Below are positions 1-12,777 of a stretch of 64,000 nt of DNA, piece by piece (position 1 is the stretch's first letter; each line of letters begins with the position of its first letter). Both the position numbers and the translations under genes were made by a program. Location of the stretch: positions 16,845,501 to 16,909,500 of the forward strand of contig CM032230.1 in the NCBI GenBank assembly GCA_019009955.1. Direction: 5' to 3'. The stretch is from Riptortus pedestris (lineage: Eukaryota; Arthropoda; Insecta; Hemiptera; Alydidae). The notes below the pieces were generated by a model. The model had not been told where the DNA came from. It ran no database searches and saw nothing but the letters and a program-made list of their open reading frames with translations.

Positions 1-385
1 AGATTAAAATATTCTAGACCGGAAGAAATATTTGGAATGAAAACAATATTTGGTATTTAACCTTGTATTGAAGTGGTTCATGAAATCACAGGTTATTATT
101 AATATGTCACGTTTATAATAATTCAGAAAATATGTGTAGAACAACATTTATAGATTACTCAATTTTCAAAAAGATTTGATATAGAATCTACTAGAAATAC
201 CTTAAGAGAAATCTGCTAAAATCTCCATTATCATGAGTCGGATCAAAAGATTTTATTAAACCAATCTTGGGAATCTATGGATGTTCTACAATTGTTGTTC
301 CCTACATACTTTCGTAGCTCATGTATTAATCCAGTTATTGCCCTTTCATATTTTCAGTCTTCAGTAAAAGCCCATCACCTTTCTA
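1..385 (+). repeat. Common interspersed repeat, partial
   Basis: Shares GAGTCGGATC, CCAATCTTGGGAA, GTTCTACAATTGTTGTTC with other copies. It continues beyond the window edge. Confidence 0.6.
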
Positions 386-554
386 AAAATCTGTCTTAGT
401 TTACACTTTATCGCATTAAAATTCTTCGGGGAATTACGTAATCATTATGATCCCCGAAGTATTTTAATGAGGTAAAGAACAAATTGAGGCAGATATTTTT
501 TATAAATAAGCTAACCAGATGAATTAATTGAAAATCAAATCAAGGTTGATGAAG

Positions 555-875
555 GCCAAAAATTAAAAAACAGTGATATTTCGTTTCCTATTGGTTTTTC
601 GGCAAATATGCACAGGATAAAAGTTGTTAATTTTGTTATTTAGAGTGACATTATATTCACTTTTATCATATAACAAAGTATCAACGAGATATACACTAAA
701 AAATTAAGTGGGAGCCAACAGTTTTAAACTATATATGTAAATTAGCATTGATTCTTCCATGATTATAAGCTATATTAATTTTTTTAGGTTCAAACGGGAG
801 TGGAGGCCTGAATAATAAATTCCCGATATTTCATTTTCTATTTGTTTTTAAGGCAAAACAAAAGTTTTTTTTTGT
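555..875 (+). mobile_element. Helitron fragment (internal)
   Basis: Internal Helitron modules only: TTTCCTATTGGTTTTTCGGC, AAAAGTTGTTAATTTTG, AGCATTGATTCTTCCATGAT. No termini. Confidence 0.7.
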
Positions 876-1039
876 GTTAAACATAATATTACTAAATTAA
901 ATATCCTAATCGCTTGAAATATCATGCAGGACAACGTCTGTCGAGTCCACTAGTATTTTAATATATTAAAAACTCTGAAGTAATGTTTGTTCAATTATAA
1001 ATTTATCATTTGCTACTCAGTTTACATACTAATAGGGTT

Positions 1040-1260
1040 TATCGATATTTTGGTTTCGTGATGTATCTATCTTAATGAGCTGACTAGACCTGCCATACAT
1101 TGTAAGCCATTCTGTGACTGGCTCGGCTAGCGAAAGGTCCTTTGTAATGACGTAGCCGTTATTTTAGTAACCTCTTAGTGTTGTGTCATCTCCTGGCGTG
1201 AAATTAATAGATAAGCAAAATTGGTTTTAATAATCATTGAGGTTTTCCTTTAGTTGAACT
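1040..1260 (+). repeat. Unnamed repeat shared with 42555-42770
   Basis: Diverged similarity with 42555-42770: TTTCGTGATGTA…, CCATAC…AAGCCAT…CTGACT, GCACGGCTAG/GCTCGGCTAG then GAAGGTC, TTTTAATAATAATT. No termini determined; function unknown. Confidence 0.55.
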
Positions 1261-1794
1261 TCTGCCATCTCGCCCATGACTCGAGCAGACTGCCCTTACT
1301 GGAAATGTGAAAAGAGAAGGATCATGTTCTACTTCCTATTGGGACAAATGTTAGGTGTTTTTTCTTTCCTACAGTTGGCCTCGCGGCTTGTAGATAAAGA
1401 GAAGGAAGGGGCGCTAAGAAGGAATTAGTGCTATTGTGTAAATAAATACCCAGCTAGGAGTATATACGTGCAGTGGGTGGGCTGCACCTGTGAGCTGCAG
1501 CTTTTTGCCTATTAGCCTGTCAGCCGGTCGAATGCCTCATACCGTCACACCAGCTAGTGGCGCTAAAGCTTTTTGCCAGACTCCACCGAGCCATAACAGA
1601 AAGGCAAAACACAGAAATTCGTTTATCCTCCCTAGTTAGGGAGCCAGCTACCCTCCACCAACAACTTGTCATAGCTCCAATTAAAATTTTGCAGACGACC
1701 ACAGTAAAGATTCTTTTTTTTACTATACTACTACATTTTTTTACTACTATAGGTTAGCAGCCGAGTTTACCAGAAATCGAACAGTGGTTCTACC

Positions 1795-3318
1795 TAAAAA
1801 AAGGTCCGTCACGCAGGGGCTTCGTTAACTAAGCAGATTTACCACGTGCGGGAATACTCTTGATATCTCACCAGTGGCGTATCTTAGCTAAAATTAGCGG
1901 GGGGTGCTGCTCAAGAAAATTTTTAGCCTTTATTTTAAAATTGTGTAAAAGGAAACAAACATGTATAAAAAGAAAATTTATTCAGAAACTTGATAAAATC
2001 CTAAAAGAACAAAATCAAACATTTTTTGCTTACTTTAGCCTAAATTGTTACAGCTCAAGCTTAATCTATTCGGTCGGCACTGAGGGAAAGACAGTGCTCT
2101 ATCCCTTGTGGAGCTTCCTCTGAGGGCATGTGCACAACAGCCAAACAGCTCGCAGCTGGAACTGTGAAGCTCACAGTTCCTTTTCAAAGATATTTGTATC
2201 TTTTTCCATAAACCAGGAGATGGCTACTGCATTAAGCTTAAGGATTATATATAATACAGGTATAAAGAAAGAATTAAAGAAAAAAGGCTCATTATATGAA
2301 ATGTTATAGATAATATGAAGTGGAAATTGGGGTGCTGCAGTTCCACAGTGCCTATAGACGAGCCGCCACTGCATCTCACCATATATTTTATATTTGTAAG
2401 TAAAACCCGTGGGCGTTTACTGAAAGCTGGAATTATGAAAAGGCAATAACTCGATTAATATGTAAGGAACAACAATTGTAGAACATCAACACCTTTCCAT
2501 GATTGGTTCTATTAAATCTTTTGATCCACTGATAATAATGGAGATTTTATGAAATTTCGAACCTCTTGGTGGTATGACTCACTACTGATATTTCACCACA
2601 TATTCTGACTGAAAACCAGAAAGTACTAATTACTCGTTTAATATTTGAGTTACGAAAAAATATATATATAACAAGATTGATTCTATTACATTATTCGATT
2701 CGACTCACATTAACGGAGATATTTTGAATTTTCGAATTCCCCCCTCTAAACCACCCTGATCTCTTGTGCGATTTCTGCCAATAAGAGATACGATCTTTAG
2801 AGTTGACCAAAACAGTTAATTCTCGATTAGGGTATAGATCAAATAAGACTTTTACGAGATTAGAAATTAAAATCATGATTGATGAGTTCATCGCACAACG
2901 AATTCATATTATCTCCCATAATTAAGGTCTCATGAAAACACTATTTGGTATTTAAGCTTATAATAAAGAGTTTCATGTTATAACAGCTAATTGTCCATAT
3001 GAGATGAATAGGAGTCTGGGTTTACTGAGGGCCAAAAATTCAAAATATCTCTGCTAATACTCATATTAGAGAAAATATGTATATAGCAACATTCATAGGC
3101 ATTTAAATTTACAATAAGAATTGTTCTATAGGGTTTTTAGATCCGACGTATAATAACGGAGATATTTGGAATTTTCAAAATACTCCTCCTTTAAACCCTC
3201 CCTCCCACTGGTCCGATTTCAGCCCTTAACGAACTTGATCTTTCTTTTTACATAAAAAGATTATATATCGAATTTGGTAACGATAACACAAATTTGCGAC
3301 CTCTAGAGCGGTAACAGA

Positions 3319-3401
<83 letters not shown>

Positions 3402-3505
3402 GAACGGACCTCATTTTCGTCGTCTACTACGTAGGATCGATAGACATTTGAAGAATTTTTTTAAAAATCGTGTCTTGGGTAGAACCTCAATACCGCAGTA
3501 ATTAT
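1795..3505 (-). repeat. Common interspersed repeat, long minus copy with nested hAT and (TA)n
   Basis: Right end GGTCCGTCACGCAGGGG at about 1805, the hAT MITE at 1872-2371, the body to 3319, a (TA)n at 3320-3396, then TTGAACGGACCTCATTTTCG and GATCGATAGACATTTGAAG. The left-end palindrome is lost. Confidence 0.7.
1872..2371. mobile_element. hAT-type MITE, 500 bp, near-perfect 8-bp TSD
   Basis: Begins CAGTGGCG and ends GAGCCGCCACTG; flanks TATCTCAC (1864-1871) and CATCTCAC (2372-2379) match at 7 of 8. The interior is homologous to the second copy at 24515-24896 (AACAGCCAAACA, CTGGAACTGTGAA, GAATTAAAGAAAAAAGGCTC) but has an extra about 120-bp AT-rich insertion near its left end. It is inserted in an interspersed repeat. 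Confidence 0.88.
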
Positions 3506-3740
3506 ACAACTATTTCTTTTCTTTCGCATGCCTCTAAAACATTATTAAATATAATTAAAAATAGGCTGAGGGATAAAATTGAACGCTACGAAGAGAGTGC
3601 TAAACAATTATTTGATTTAGTGTGCACTAATCGTTCAATTTATATCCCTTTCACAGTTTATGTCTTTTCACATTTACCACTTTTTAAGAATGAACCATAT
3701 AATATGAATTTGTTAATACGCCTCTCCTCTCCGTAAGGCT
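3470..3740 (+). mobile_element. LINE RT fragment
   Basis: The open frame contains TISFLSHASKTLLNIIKNRL followed by RDKIE, matching the RT 'R.IsL.sh..Kil..ii..Rl...ie' block; the following residues do not match RT. It lies just downstream of gene A's stop codon. A very short relic. Confidence 0.6.
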
Positions 3741-3919
3741 TATTCTATTTTATTTAAAATATTTACACTTAATTTTAATCGATATTAATGATTATTTGTT
3801 TTATAATTTTTAATGACAATGATGGTTGTCTTATATTACTGGCAACGGTTGTAGATATTCTGGCGATGCATTTATCTAGTTCGTAATTATTTCTTGAACA
3901 CCCACGAACCATTATTAAT

Positions 3920-4002
3920 CTATTTGTTTTCCTTGTAGAATATAATTCTTTCGTCAAGTCTAAACCACTCAGCATATTTTTCAACTTTCTGCGCTGTCTC
4001 TT
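3920..4002 (-). CDS. Gene A terminal exon (exon 6 equivalent)
   Basis: Acceptor atttACAG; reads EETAQKVEKYAEWFRLDERI and ends YKENK with TAG (3922-3920). It is homologous to gene B exon 6 (A.HSEWFKFDE). A minus-strand AATAAA lies about 165 nt downstream (around 3752-3757) and may be its polyadenylation signal. Confidence 0.8.
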
Positions 4003-7000
4003 CTGTAAATAAATAATCAATTGAATAAATCAGTTAAAATAAAAAAAAACAAAAAAAAAAGGAAAAAAAATAGAAAACATATTGTTACCAATGTCATATA
4101 ATGATGAGAAAATATTTTGTGTAAGTAAAATAACTGAATTTTAGTTATTTACTTAATAGATTTTATCTATGTTAGAATTGACTAAAAGTATTAAAAACTT
4201 TATTCAACAGTGTTATTAATATTATTGTATCCTTTGAAGGTGCTTGTGAGCAAAATTTTGTTATTTATATGTCGAAAAACCACCTACCCCCTTTATACAG
4301 TATTTCTAATTTGGATTCGGAATTATTTAAACCAAATTCACAAATGTCATTACCAAATTCAAATTTGGCTAAATTCAATCAAGGATTTCCAAAATCTTAT
4401 CAAGAAGTTTCCAAATTAAATTCATATATTACCTATTTTCAGCATCGTCCACACCAAAATCTGAGATTTCTTTAGAAAATCATTTAATGTGGTATGAAAC
4501 GATTGAACGCTGGATAATTAGCATTAAAACAGAAATGGTATTTACCAAAAACAACATATATATTTTTACTTTTATTGTCCTAATATTTCACATACTACGC
4601 AGAAAAAATAATTATATGCTACCATTTCTTAGGCATACAAAGATCATTCAATCCATGACATATCACACGATGATTCTCTTAAAATAATAAAACAAACAAT
4701 TTGTTGAAAACATAATAAGAAGTGTTAATATATTAACTTGTCAAGGCGTACATAAATTCTTCTTATTTCTATTCTGGTTTTTTTCGTAATAAATATTTAG
4801 TTGCATTTAAAGAATTTTAAATTTCATATTCTAGTTCACTCGTGCTGACATGCTCCTATAAAATTTCCAATTATTCCTATTCCTTTACTTTAAATTGTTC
4901 GTGACAGTACTAAAAGTTTGACATCTTGAAAATGTCTGGTTAGAGAAATTTCAATCTGATTTGGATATAATTGAAAATGGTATGGAAAAAAACCCAGAAT
5001 TTAACTTGAATAAAAAATAGAATGGATAAGATATAACGGAATATGGTCTGGAAAAATCAGAATTTTATTTGGATATAAGTGAATATAGTTATGAAAGAAA
5101 AACTGAATTTAATTTTGATTTAACCGAATATGATAAGGAAAAATCAAAATTTTATTTGGATAATACTGAATATAGTAATGAAAAAAAAAATTATTTATGA
5201 TATAACCGAATATGATAAGAAAAAATCAAAATTGTATTTGGATATTACCGAATTCGATATTGATATAACCGAATACGGTCTGGAAAAATCAGAATTTTAT
5301 TTGGATATAAGTGAATATAGTAATGAAAGAAAAAAAATAATTTTGAAATAAACGAATATGATAAGGAAAAAATCAAAATTTTATTTGGATATTACAGAAA
5401 AAAGTAATGAAAAAAAAATAATTTTGATATAACCGAATATGATAAGGAAAAATCAAAATTGTGTTTCGATATAACCGAATTCGATATGGAAAGAACACTT
5501 ATTCAATTTGGATAAAACAGAATACGGTTTGGAAAAATCAGAATTTTATTTGGATATAAGTGAATATAGTAATGAAAGAAAAACTGAATTTAATTTTGAT
5601 ATAACCAAATATGATAAAGAAAAATCAAAATTGTATTTTGATATAACCGAATTTGATATGGAAAAAACACTTATTCTATTTGGATAAAACAGAATACGGT
5701 CTGGACATACCAGAATTTTAGTTGGATATAAGTGAATATAGTAAGGAAAGAAAAACTGAATTTAATTTTGATATAACTGAATATGATAAGGAAAAATTAA
5801 AATTGTATTTGGATATAACCTAATTTGATATGGAAAAAACACTTATTCAGTTTGGATAAAACAGAATACGGTCAGGAAAAAAAAAAAGTGAATATAGTAA
5901 TGAAAAAAAAACTGAATTTAATTTTGATTTAACCAAATATGATAATGAAAAATCAAAATTGTACTTGGATATTACCGAATTGGATATGGAAAAAACACTT
6001 ATTAAATTTGGATAAAACAGAATACGGTCTGGAAAAATCAGAATTTTATTTGGATATAAGGGAATATAGTATTGAAAGAAAAACTGAATTTAATTTTGAT
6101 ATAACCGAATATGAAAGAAAAAATCAAAATTGTGTTTGGAAATAACCGAATTCCAAATTGAAAAAACTCTTATAACAAATTGGATATAACCGAATACGGT
6201 CTAGAAAAAACAGAATTTTATTTGGATATAAGTGAATATAGGAATGAAAAAAAAAATTAATTTTGATATAACCGAATATGATAAGGAAAAATCAAATTTG
6301 GATTTGGATATAACCGCATTCCATATTGAAAAAATTCTTATAAAACAATTGGATATAACCGAATACGGTTTGGAAAAATCAGAATTTGATTTGGATATAA
6401 GTGAATATATTAATGAAAGAAAAACTGAATTTAATTTTGATATATATGAATATGGTAAGAAAAAATCAAAATTGTATTTGGATATTACCGAATTTGATAT
6501 GGAAAAACACACTTAATCAATTTGGATATAACCGAATTCGGTTTGGAAAAATCATAATTTGATTTGGATATAAGTGAATATAGTAATGAAAGAAAAACTG
6601 AATTTAATTTTGATATAATCGAATATGATAGGGAAAAATCAGAAATTTATTTGGATATAAGTGAATATAGTAATGAAAGAAAATCTTAATTTAATTTTGA
6701 TATAACCGAATATGATAAGAAAAAATCAAAATTGTGTTTGGAAATAACCGAATTCCATATTGAAAAAAACTCTTATAACAATTGGATATAAACGAATACG
6801 GTCTAGAAAAATCAGAATTTTATTTGGATATAAGTGAATATAGGAATGATATCAAAAATTAATTTTGATATAACCGAATAAGATAAGGAAAAATCAAAAT
6901 TTTATTTGGATAATACCGAATTCGATATGGAATGAACACTTATTAAATTTGGATAAAACAGAATACGGTCTGGAAAAATCAAAATTTTATTTTGATATTA

Positions 7001-10000
7001 CTGAATATAGTAATGAAACAAAACATTAATTTTGATATAACCGAATATGATAAGGAAAAATCAAAAATTTATTTGGATAATACCGAATTTGATATGGAAA
7101 ACACACTTAATCAATTTGGATATAAACCGAATACGGTTTGGAAAAAATCAGAATTTTATTTGGATTTAAGTAAATATAGTAATTAAAGAAAAACTGCATT
7201 TAATTTTGATATAACCGAATATGATAAGAAAAAATCAAAATTGTATTTGGATATTACCGAATTCGATATGGAATGAACAATTATTCAATTTGGATAAAAC
7301 AGAATACGGTCTGGAAAAATCAGAATTTTATTTGGATATAAGTGAATATAGTAATGAAAGAAAAACTGAATTTAATATTTATTTAACCGAATATGATAAG
7401 GAAAAATCAAAATTTTATTTGGATAATACTGAATATAGTAATGAAAAAAATAATTATTTATGATATAACCGAATATGATAAGAAAAAATCAAAATTGTAT
7501 TTGGATATTACTGAATATAGTAAATGAAGAAAAAATTAATTTAGGTATAACCGAATATGATAAGAAAAAATCAAAATTTTATTTGGATATTACTGAATAT
7601 AGTAATGAAGAAAAAAATTAATTTTGATATAAACCGAATATGATAAGGAAAAATCAAAATTGTATTTGGAAATAACGGAATTCCATATGGAAAAAACACT
7701 TATTACAATTAGATATAACCGAATACGGTCTGGAAAAATCAGAATTTTATTTGGATATAAGTGAATATTGTAATGAAAGAAAAAAATTAATTTTAAAATA
7801 ACCGAATATTGATAAGGAAAAATCAAAATTTTATTTGGGTATTACAGAAAAAGTAATGAAAAAAAAATAATTTTTGATATAACCGAATATGACAAGGAAA
7901 AATCAAAATTGTATTTGGAAATAACCGAATATGATATGGAAAAAACACTTATTCAATTTGGATAAAAAAGAATACGGTCTGGAAAAATCAGAATTTTATT
8001 AGGATATACGTGAATATAGTAATGAAAGAAAAACTGAATTTAATTTTGATGTAACCCAATATGATAAGGAAAAATAAAAATTTTATTTGGATAATTCAAA
8101 ATATAGTAATGAAAAAAAAATTAATTTTGATATAACCGAATATGATAAGGAAAAATGAAAATTGTGTTTGGATATAACCGAATTCCATATATGAAAAAAC
8201 TCTTATAACAATTGGATATAACCGAATACGGTCTAGAAAAATCAGAATTTTATTTGGGATATAAGTGAATATAGGAATGAAAAAAAAAATTAATTTTTAT
8301 ATAACCGAATATGATAAGGAAAAATGAAAATTGGGTCTGGATATAACCGAATTCCATATTGAAAAAAACTCTTATAACAATTGGATATAACCGAATACGG
8401 TTTGGAAAAATCAGAATTTGATTTGGATATAAGTGAATATAGTTATGAAAAAAAAAACTTAATTTAATTTTGATTTAACCGAATATGATAAGGAAAAATC
8501 AAAATTTTATTTGGATATTACAGAAAAAAGTAATGAAAAAAAAATAATTATGATATAACCGAATATGATAAGAAAAAATCAAAATTGTATTTGGATATTA
8601 CCGAATTCGATATGGAATGAACAATTATTCAATTCAGATAAAACAGAATACGGTCTGGAAAAATCAGAATTTTATTTGGATATAAGTGAATATAGCATTT
8701 AAAGAAAAACTGAATTTAATTTTGATATAACCGAATATGATAAGGAAAAATCATAATTGTATTTGGAAATAACCGAATTTGATATGGAAAAAACACTTAT
8801 TCAATTTGGATAAAACAGAATACCGTCTGGAATAATCAAAATTTTATTTGGATATTACTGAATATAGTAATGAAGAAAAAAATTAATTTTGATATAACCG
8901 AATATGATAAGAAAAAATCAAAATTGTGTTTGGAAATAACCGAATTCCAAATTGAAAAAACTCTTATAACAATTGGATATAACCGAATTTCCAAATTGAA
9001 AAAACTCTTATAACAATTGGATATAACCGAATACGGTCTAGAAAAAAACAGAATTTTATTTGGATATAAGTGAATATAGGAATGAAAAAAAAAATTAATT
9101 TTGATATAACCGAATATGATAAGGAAAAATCAAAATTTGGATTTGGATATAACCGCATTCCATATTGAAAAAATTCTTATAACAATTGGATATAACCGAA
9201 TACGGTTTGGAAAAATCAGAATTTGATTTGGATATATAAGTGAATATATTAATGAAAGAAAAACTGAATTTAATTTTGATATAACTGAATATGGTAAGAA
9301 AAAATCAAAATTGTATTTGGATATTACCGAATTTGATATGGAAAACACACTTAATCAATTTGGATATAACCGAATACGGTTTGGAAAAATCAGAATTTGA
9401 TTTGGATATAAGTGAATATAGTAATGAAAAAAAACTAATTTTGATATAACCGAATATGATAAGAAAAAATTTGGATATTAGTGAATATAGTAATTAAAGA
9501 AAAACTGAATTTAATTTTGATGTAACCGAATATGATAAGAATAATTCAAAACTGTGTTTGGATATAACCGAATTCCATATTGAAAAAACTCTTATAACAA
9601 TTGGATATAAACGAATACGGGTCTAGAAAAATCAGAATTTTATTTGGATATAAGTGAATATAGGAATGATATCAAAAATTAATTTTGATATAACCGAATA
9701 AGATAAGGAAAAATCAAAATTTTATTTGGATAATACCGAATTCGATATGGAATGAACACTTATTAAATTTGGATAAAACAGAATACGGTCTGGAAAAATC
9801 AAAATTTTATTTTGATATTTACTGAATATAGGAATGAAACAAAACATTAATTTTGATATAACCGAATATGATAAGGAAAAATCAAAATTTGAATTTGGAT
9901 ATAAGTGAATATAGTAAGGAAAGAAAAACTGAATTTAATTTTGATATAACTGAATATGATAAGGAAAAATTAAAATTGTATTTGGATATAACCTAATTTG

Positions 10001-12241
10001 ATATGGAAAAAACACTTAATCAATTTGGATAAAACAGAATACGGTCTGGAAAAATCAGAATTTGATTTGGATATAAGAGAATATAGTAATGAAAGAAAAA
10101 CTGAATTTACTTTGGATGTAACCACATATGAGCACTTGAGAAGAAAATTGACTCGCTCGCGGCTGGCCGGTTCTTTATATAGGTCGTCGGCATACATCAA
10201 TAGGAATTGGCTGGGCTCTTCGACCTCTGGACGGGAAGGTACTAGTAGGAGCTAGACCCTCTGTCGGCTTCTTTGATTTACATCGCACTTCCCAAATACG
10301 CGACTCTCTCTGCTAATCCTTCTGTATTTAATTTTCGCAACATTATAATAACATTCAATTCACTTAAGAGATTGATGTGGAAGGCAAAATAGGCGTTTTA
10401 AACAGGTAATTTATTAAAAAAATAAGTTAATTCCATTGAGTTTGCGTGATTTACAAAGACGTATCATTCAGCAAGAATGATTCATTTTTACTCAACCACC
10501 TATTGAAAAATTTGAATTTTAATAGAACTTTGGCAGCGTTAAATATAACCCCCACTCTCTCTCTGCTAATCCTTCTGTATTTAATTTTCGCAACATTATG
10601 TTTTAGTACGCTTATCCGATTCGCGTCAAAGGTATTCCCTGATAAACGTTGGGACTGTAGCATCCAACACAGTCAATATTTGCAAACCTCTCACCTACAA
10701 AGAGTATGCCAAAATCGTGAGTATTAATAAGAATCTATACTTTTTTATTGTAATTGAGATTAAAAAAAAAATAATATAGATTTTAAAAATTATAATCTAT
10801 TTTCAAGACTTTATAGGTTCTAGAAGTAACTAGAAATAACGGAGACGTTGCTTCCTCAGCTGCCATTATTCAACTGTTTTATTGTTCCTTTATTAAAAAC
10901 ACTTGGTGAAAGGACAAAAACAGCTGATTTAATTTAAGGAAAACTCGAATTGAAATCAGCTGCCTTATAGAATCAGGAAAATTGACCAAATAGTCTATAC
11001 AAGTAAAACTTTAAGGATTGTCAGATTTTGTAATTAAATTTGGAATAATAAAGGGTTAAAACCGCCAGTATATATGATACTGTTGTCATACCTGTCGGTG
11101 GAGACCGTCGTCACTGGCTGATGGTCGAGTACAGTTGGCATTGTGCTTTCGATGCGATGACACCATCTTCAAACCCGTCAAAAAGACGAAGAAGAAAGAC
11201 CGACTGAACAACGAGATATACAAACTTCACCTACAAACAACTAACGTACTAACGCATTCGAACCGATCCTCTCTCTCAACACATACCACTATTTTCAACC
11301 GTACTTGACATACTTACACGAGAATGTACAACGGATCATGAAAACCAAGTACGAAACAATACACAGAAAAATTGAAACACTCATTAACAGGCAGACAACC
11401 GGTACAGGTAACCCATCAAACTTTCACATTTTTATAACAGGGTAGTCAACCTTACAGATACTTCGTTTGCGGAAAACGAGACTAAATTATTTGAGAAAGG
11501 ACTGAAGCACAACATACCCAATGCCAACATAAGAGATACGCTGGAGACAAACTTAATCGACACAGAAAACGCCATCACCTACTTAGCGCATCACAAACAG
11601 GAGAGAATGAGACATAAAATAGCAGACATACTAGAAAACATTACCAAGAAACAAAGAGGCCACCGAATACAACACGGCGAAAACCTTAAAAACCAAGTTA
11701 CGGACAAAAAAACTCACAGTAACTAAAGCTGACAAAGGCAACGCAACAGTAATCATTAACACACAAGATTACGTCGACAAAAGCCTCCAGTTCATTGAGG
11801 ACACCAACTGCATTCGACAAAGGACAGACCCAACAGACGCCTACCAGAAACAACTATGTGACGCACTGAAACGCTGCACTAACACGATAGGCAACCAACA
11901 CTACAAATACTTGAACATGAATCAAGGACCCCCTACACTGAGATTCACAAAGTTTACGTACCCATGACACCAGTAGTAAACTACAGACCAGCGCCCGCAT
12001 ATAGATTGGCAAAACACATCACATCTATACTCAGGGACACAGTGCACCTGCCCAACACATACACCAACAAGAATACTACAGAACTTGTGAACAAACTCGC
12101 AGGCGTTCGCATCACAGAACGAACAAGATTAGTTTCATTCTACATAAAATACCTATACCCATCTAAACCCGTGCAAAACCATCGACAAACTCACTACAAG
12201 ACTCAGCGACTTATACGATGATGGCTACATCAGGTCCGTTC

Positions 12242-12304
<63 letters not shown>

Positions 12305-12679
12305 TGTTAATGCTCTAGCGGTCGCAAGTTTTGTTTGAAATTTGAGTTATTAAAATATAAATTATTCTTACAATTCAGAAGCCGTTTCAGTTGGGAATTT
12401 ATTTTAAATAATTGAAAGATTTCACATTACCTTATGCATTTAATCACGGTGGTGTTGTGTTACCAGTATGCAGATTTAGAGAAATCTGCAATAGAGGTTG
12501 TAAAACTTCACATGGGAAATCTGCTTGGTTTATGCAGCCCCTGCGTGACGGACTTTTTTAATATCACGCTCCCCTTGGGGGGGTTCACTTCGACAAATAT
12601 TCGTTAATATTGACTTTAATTGAAAAATATTAATTTTATAGGAAAAATATAAAGAACGAATTTAGACCACATTTTACGA

Positions 12680-12777
<98 letters not shown>

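Larger units (their letters stand above)
10596..12231 (+). repeat. Left arm of large inverted duplication
   Basis: Imperfect reverse complement of about 21860-23512. The arm contains the exon 4 copy, its following intron sequence, and the 5' half of a Penelope-like element. The left boundary is close to the intron acceptor (acattatgttttag); the right boundary is where a TA-bearing interspersed repeat interrupts the Penelope RT. Further inverted homology continues inward (12565-12650 with 21046-21125; 12700-13780 with 18740-20100). Confidence 0.85.
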
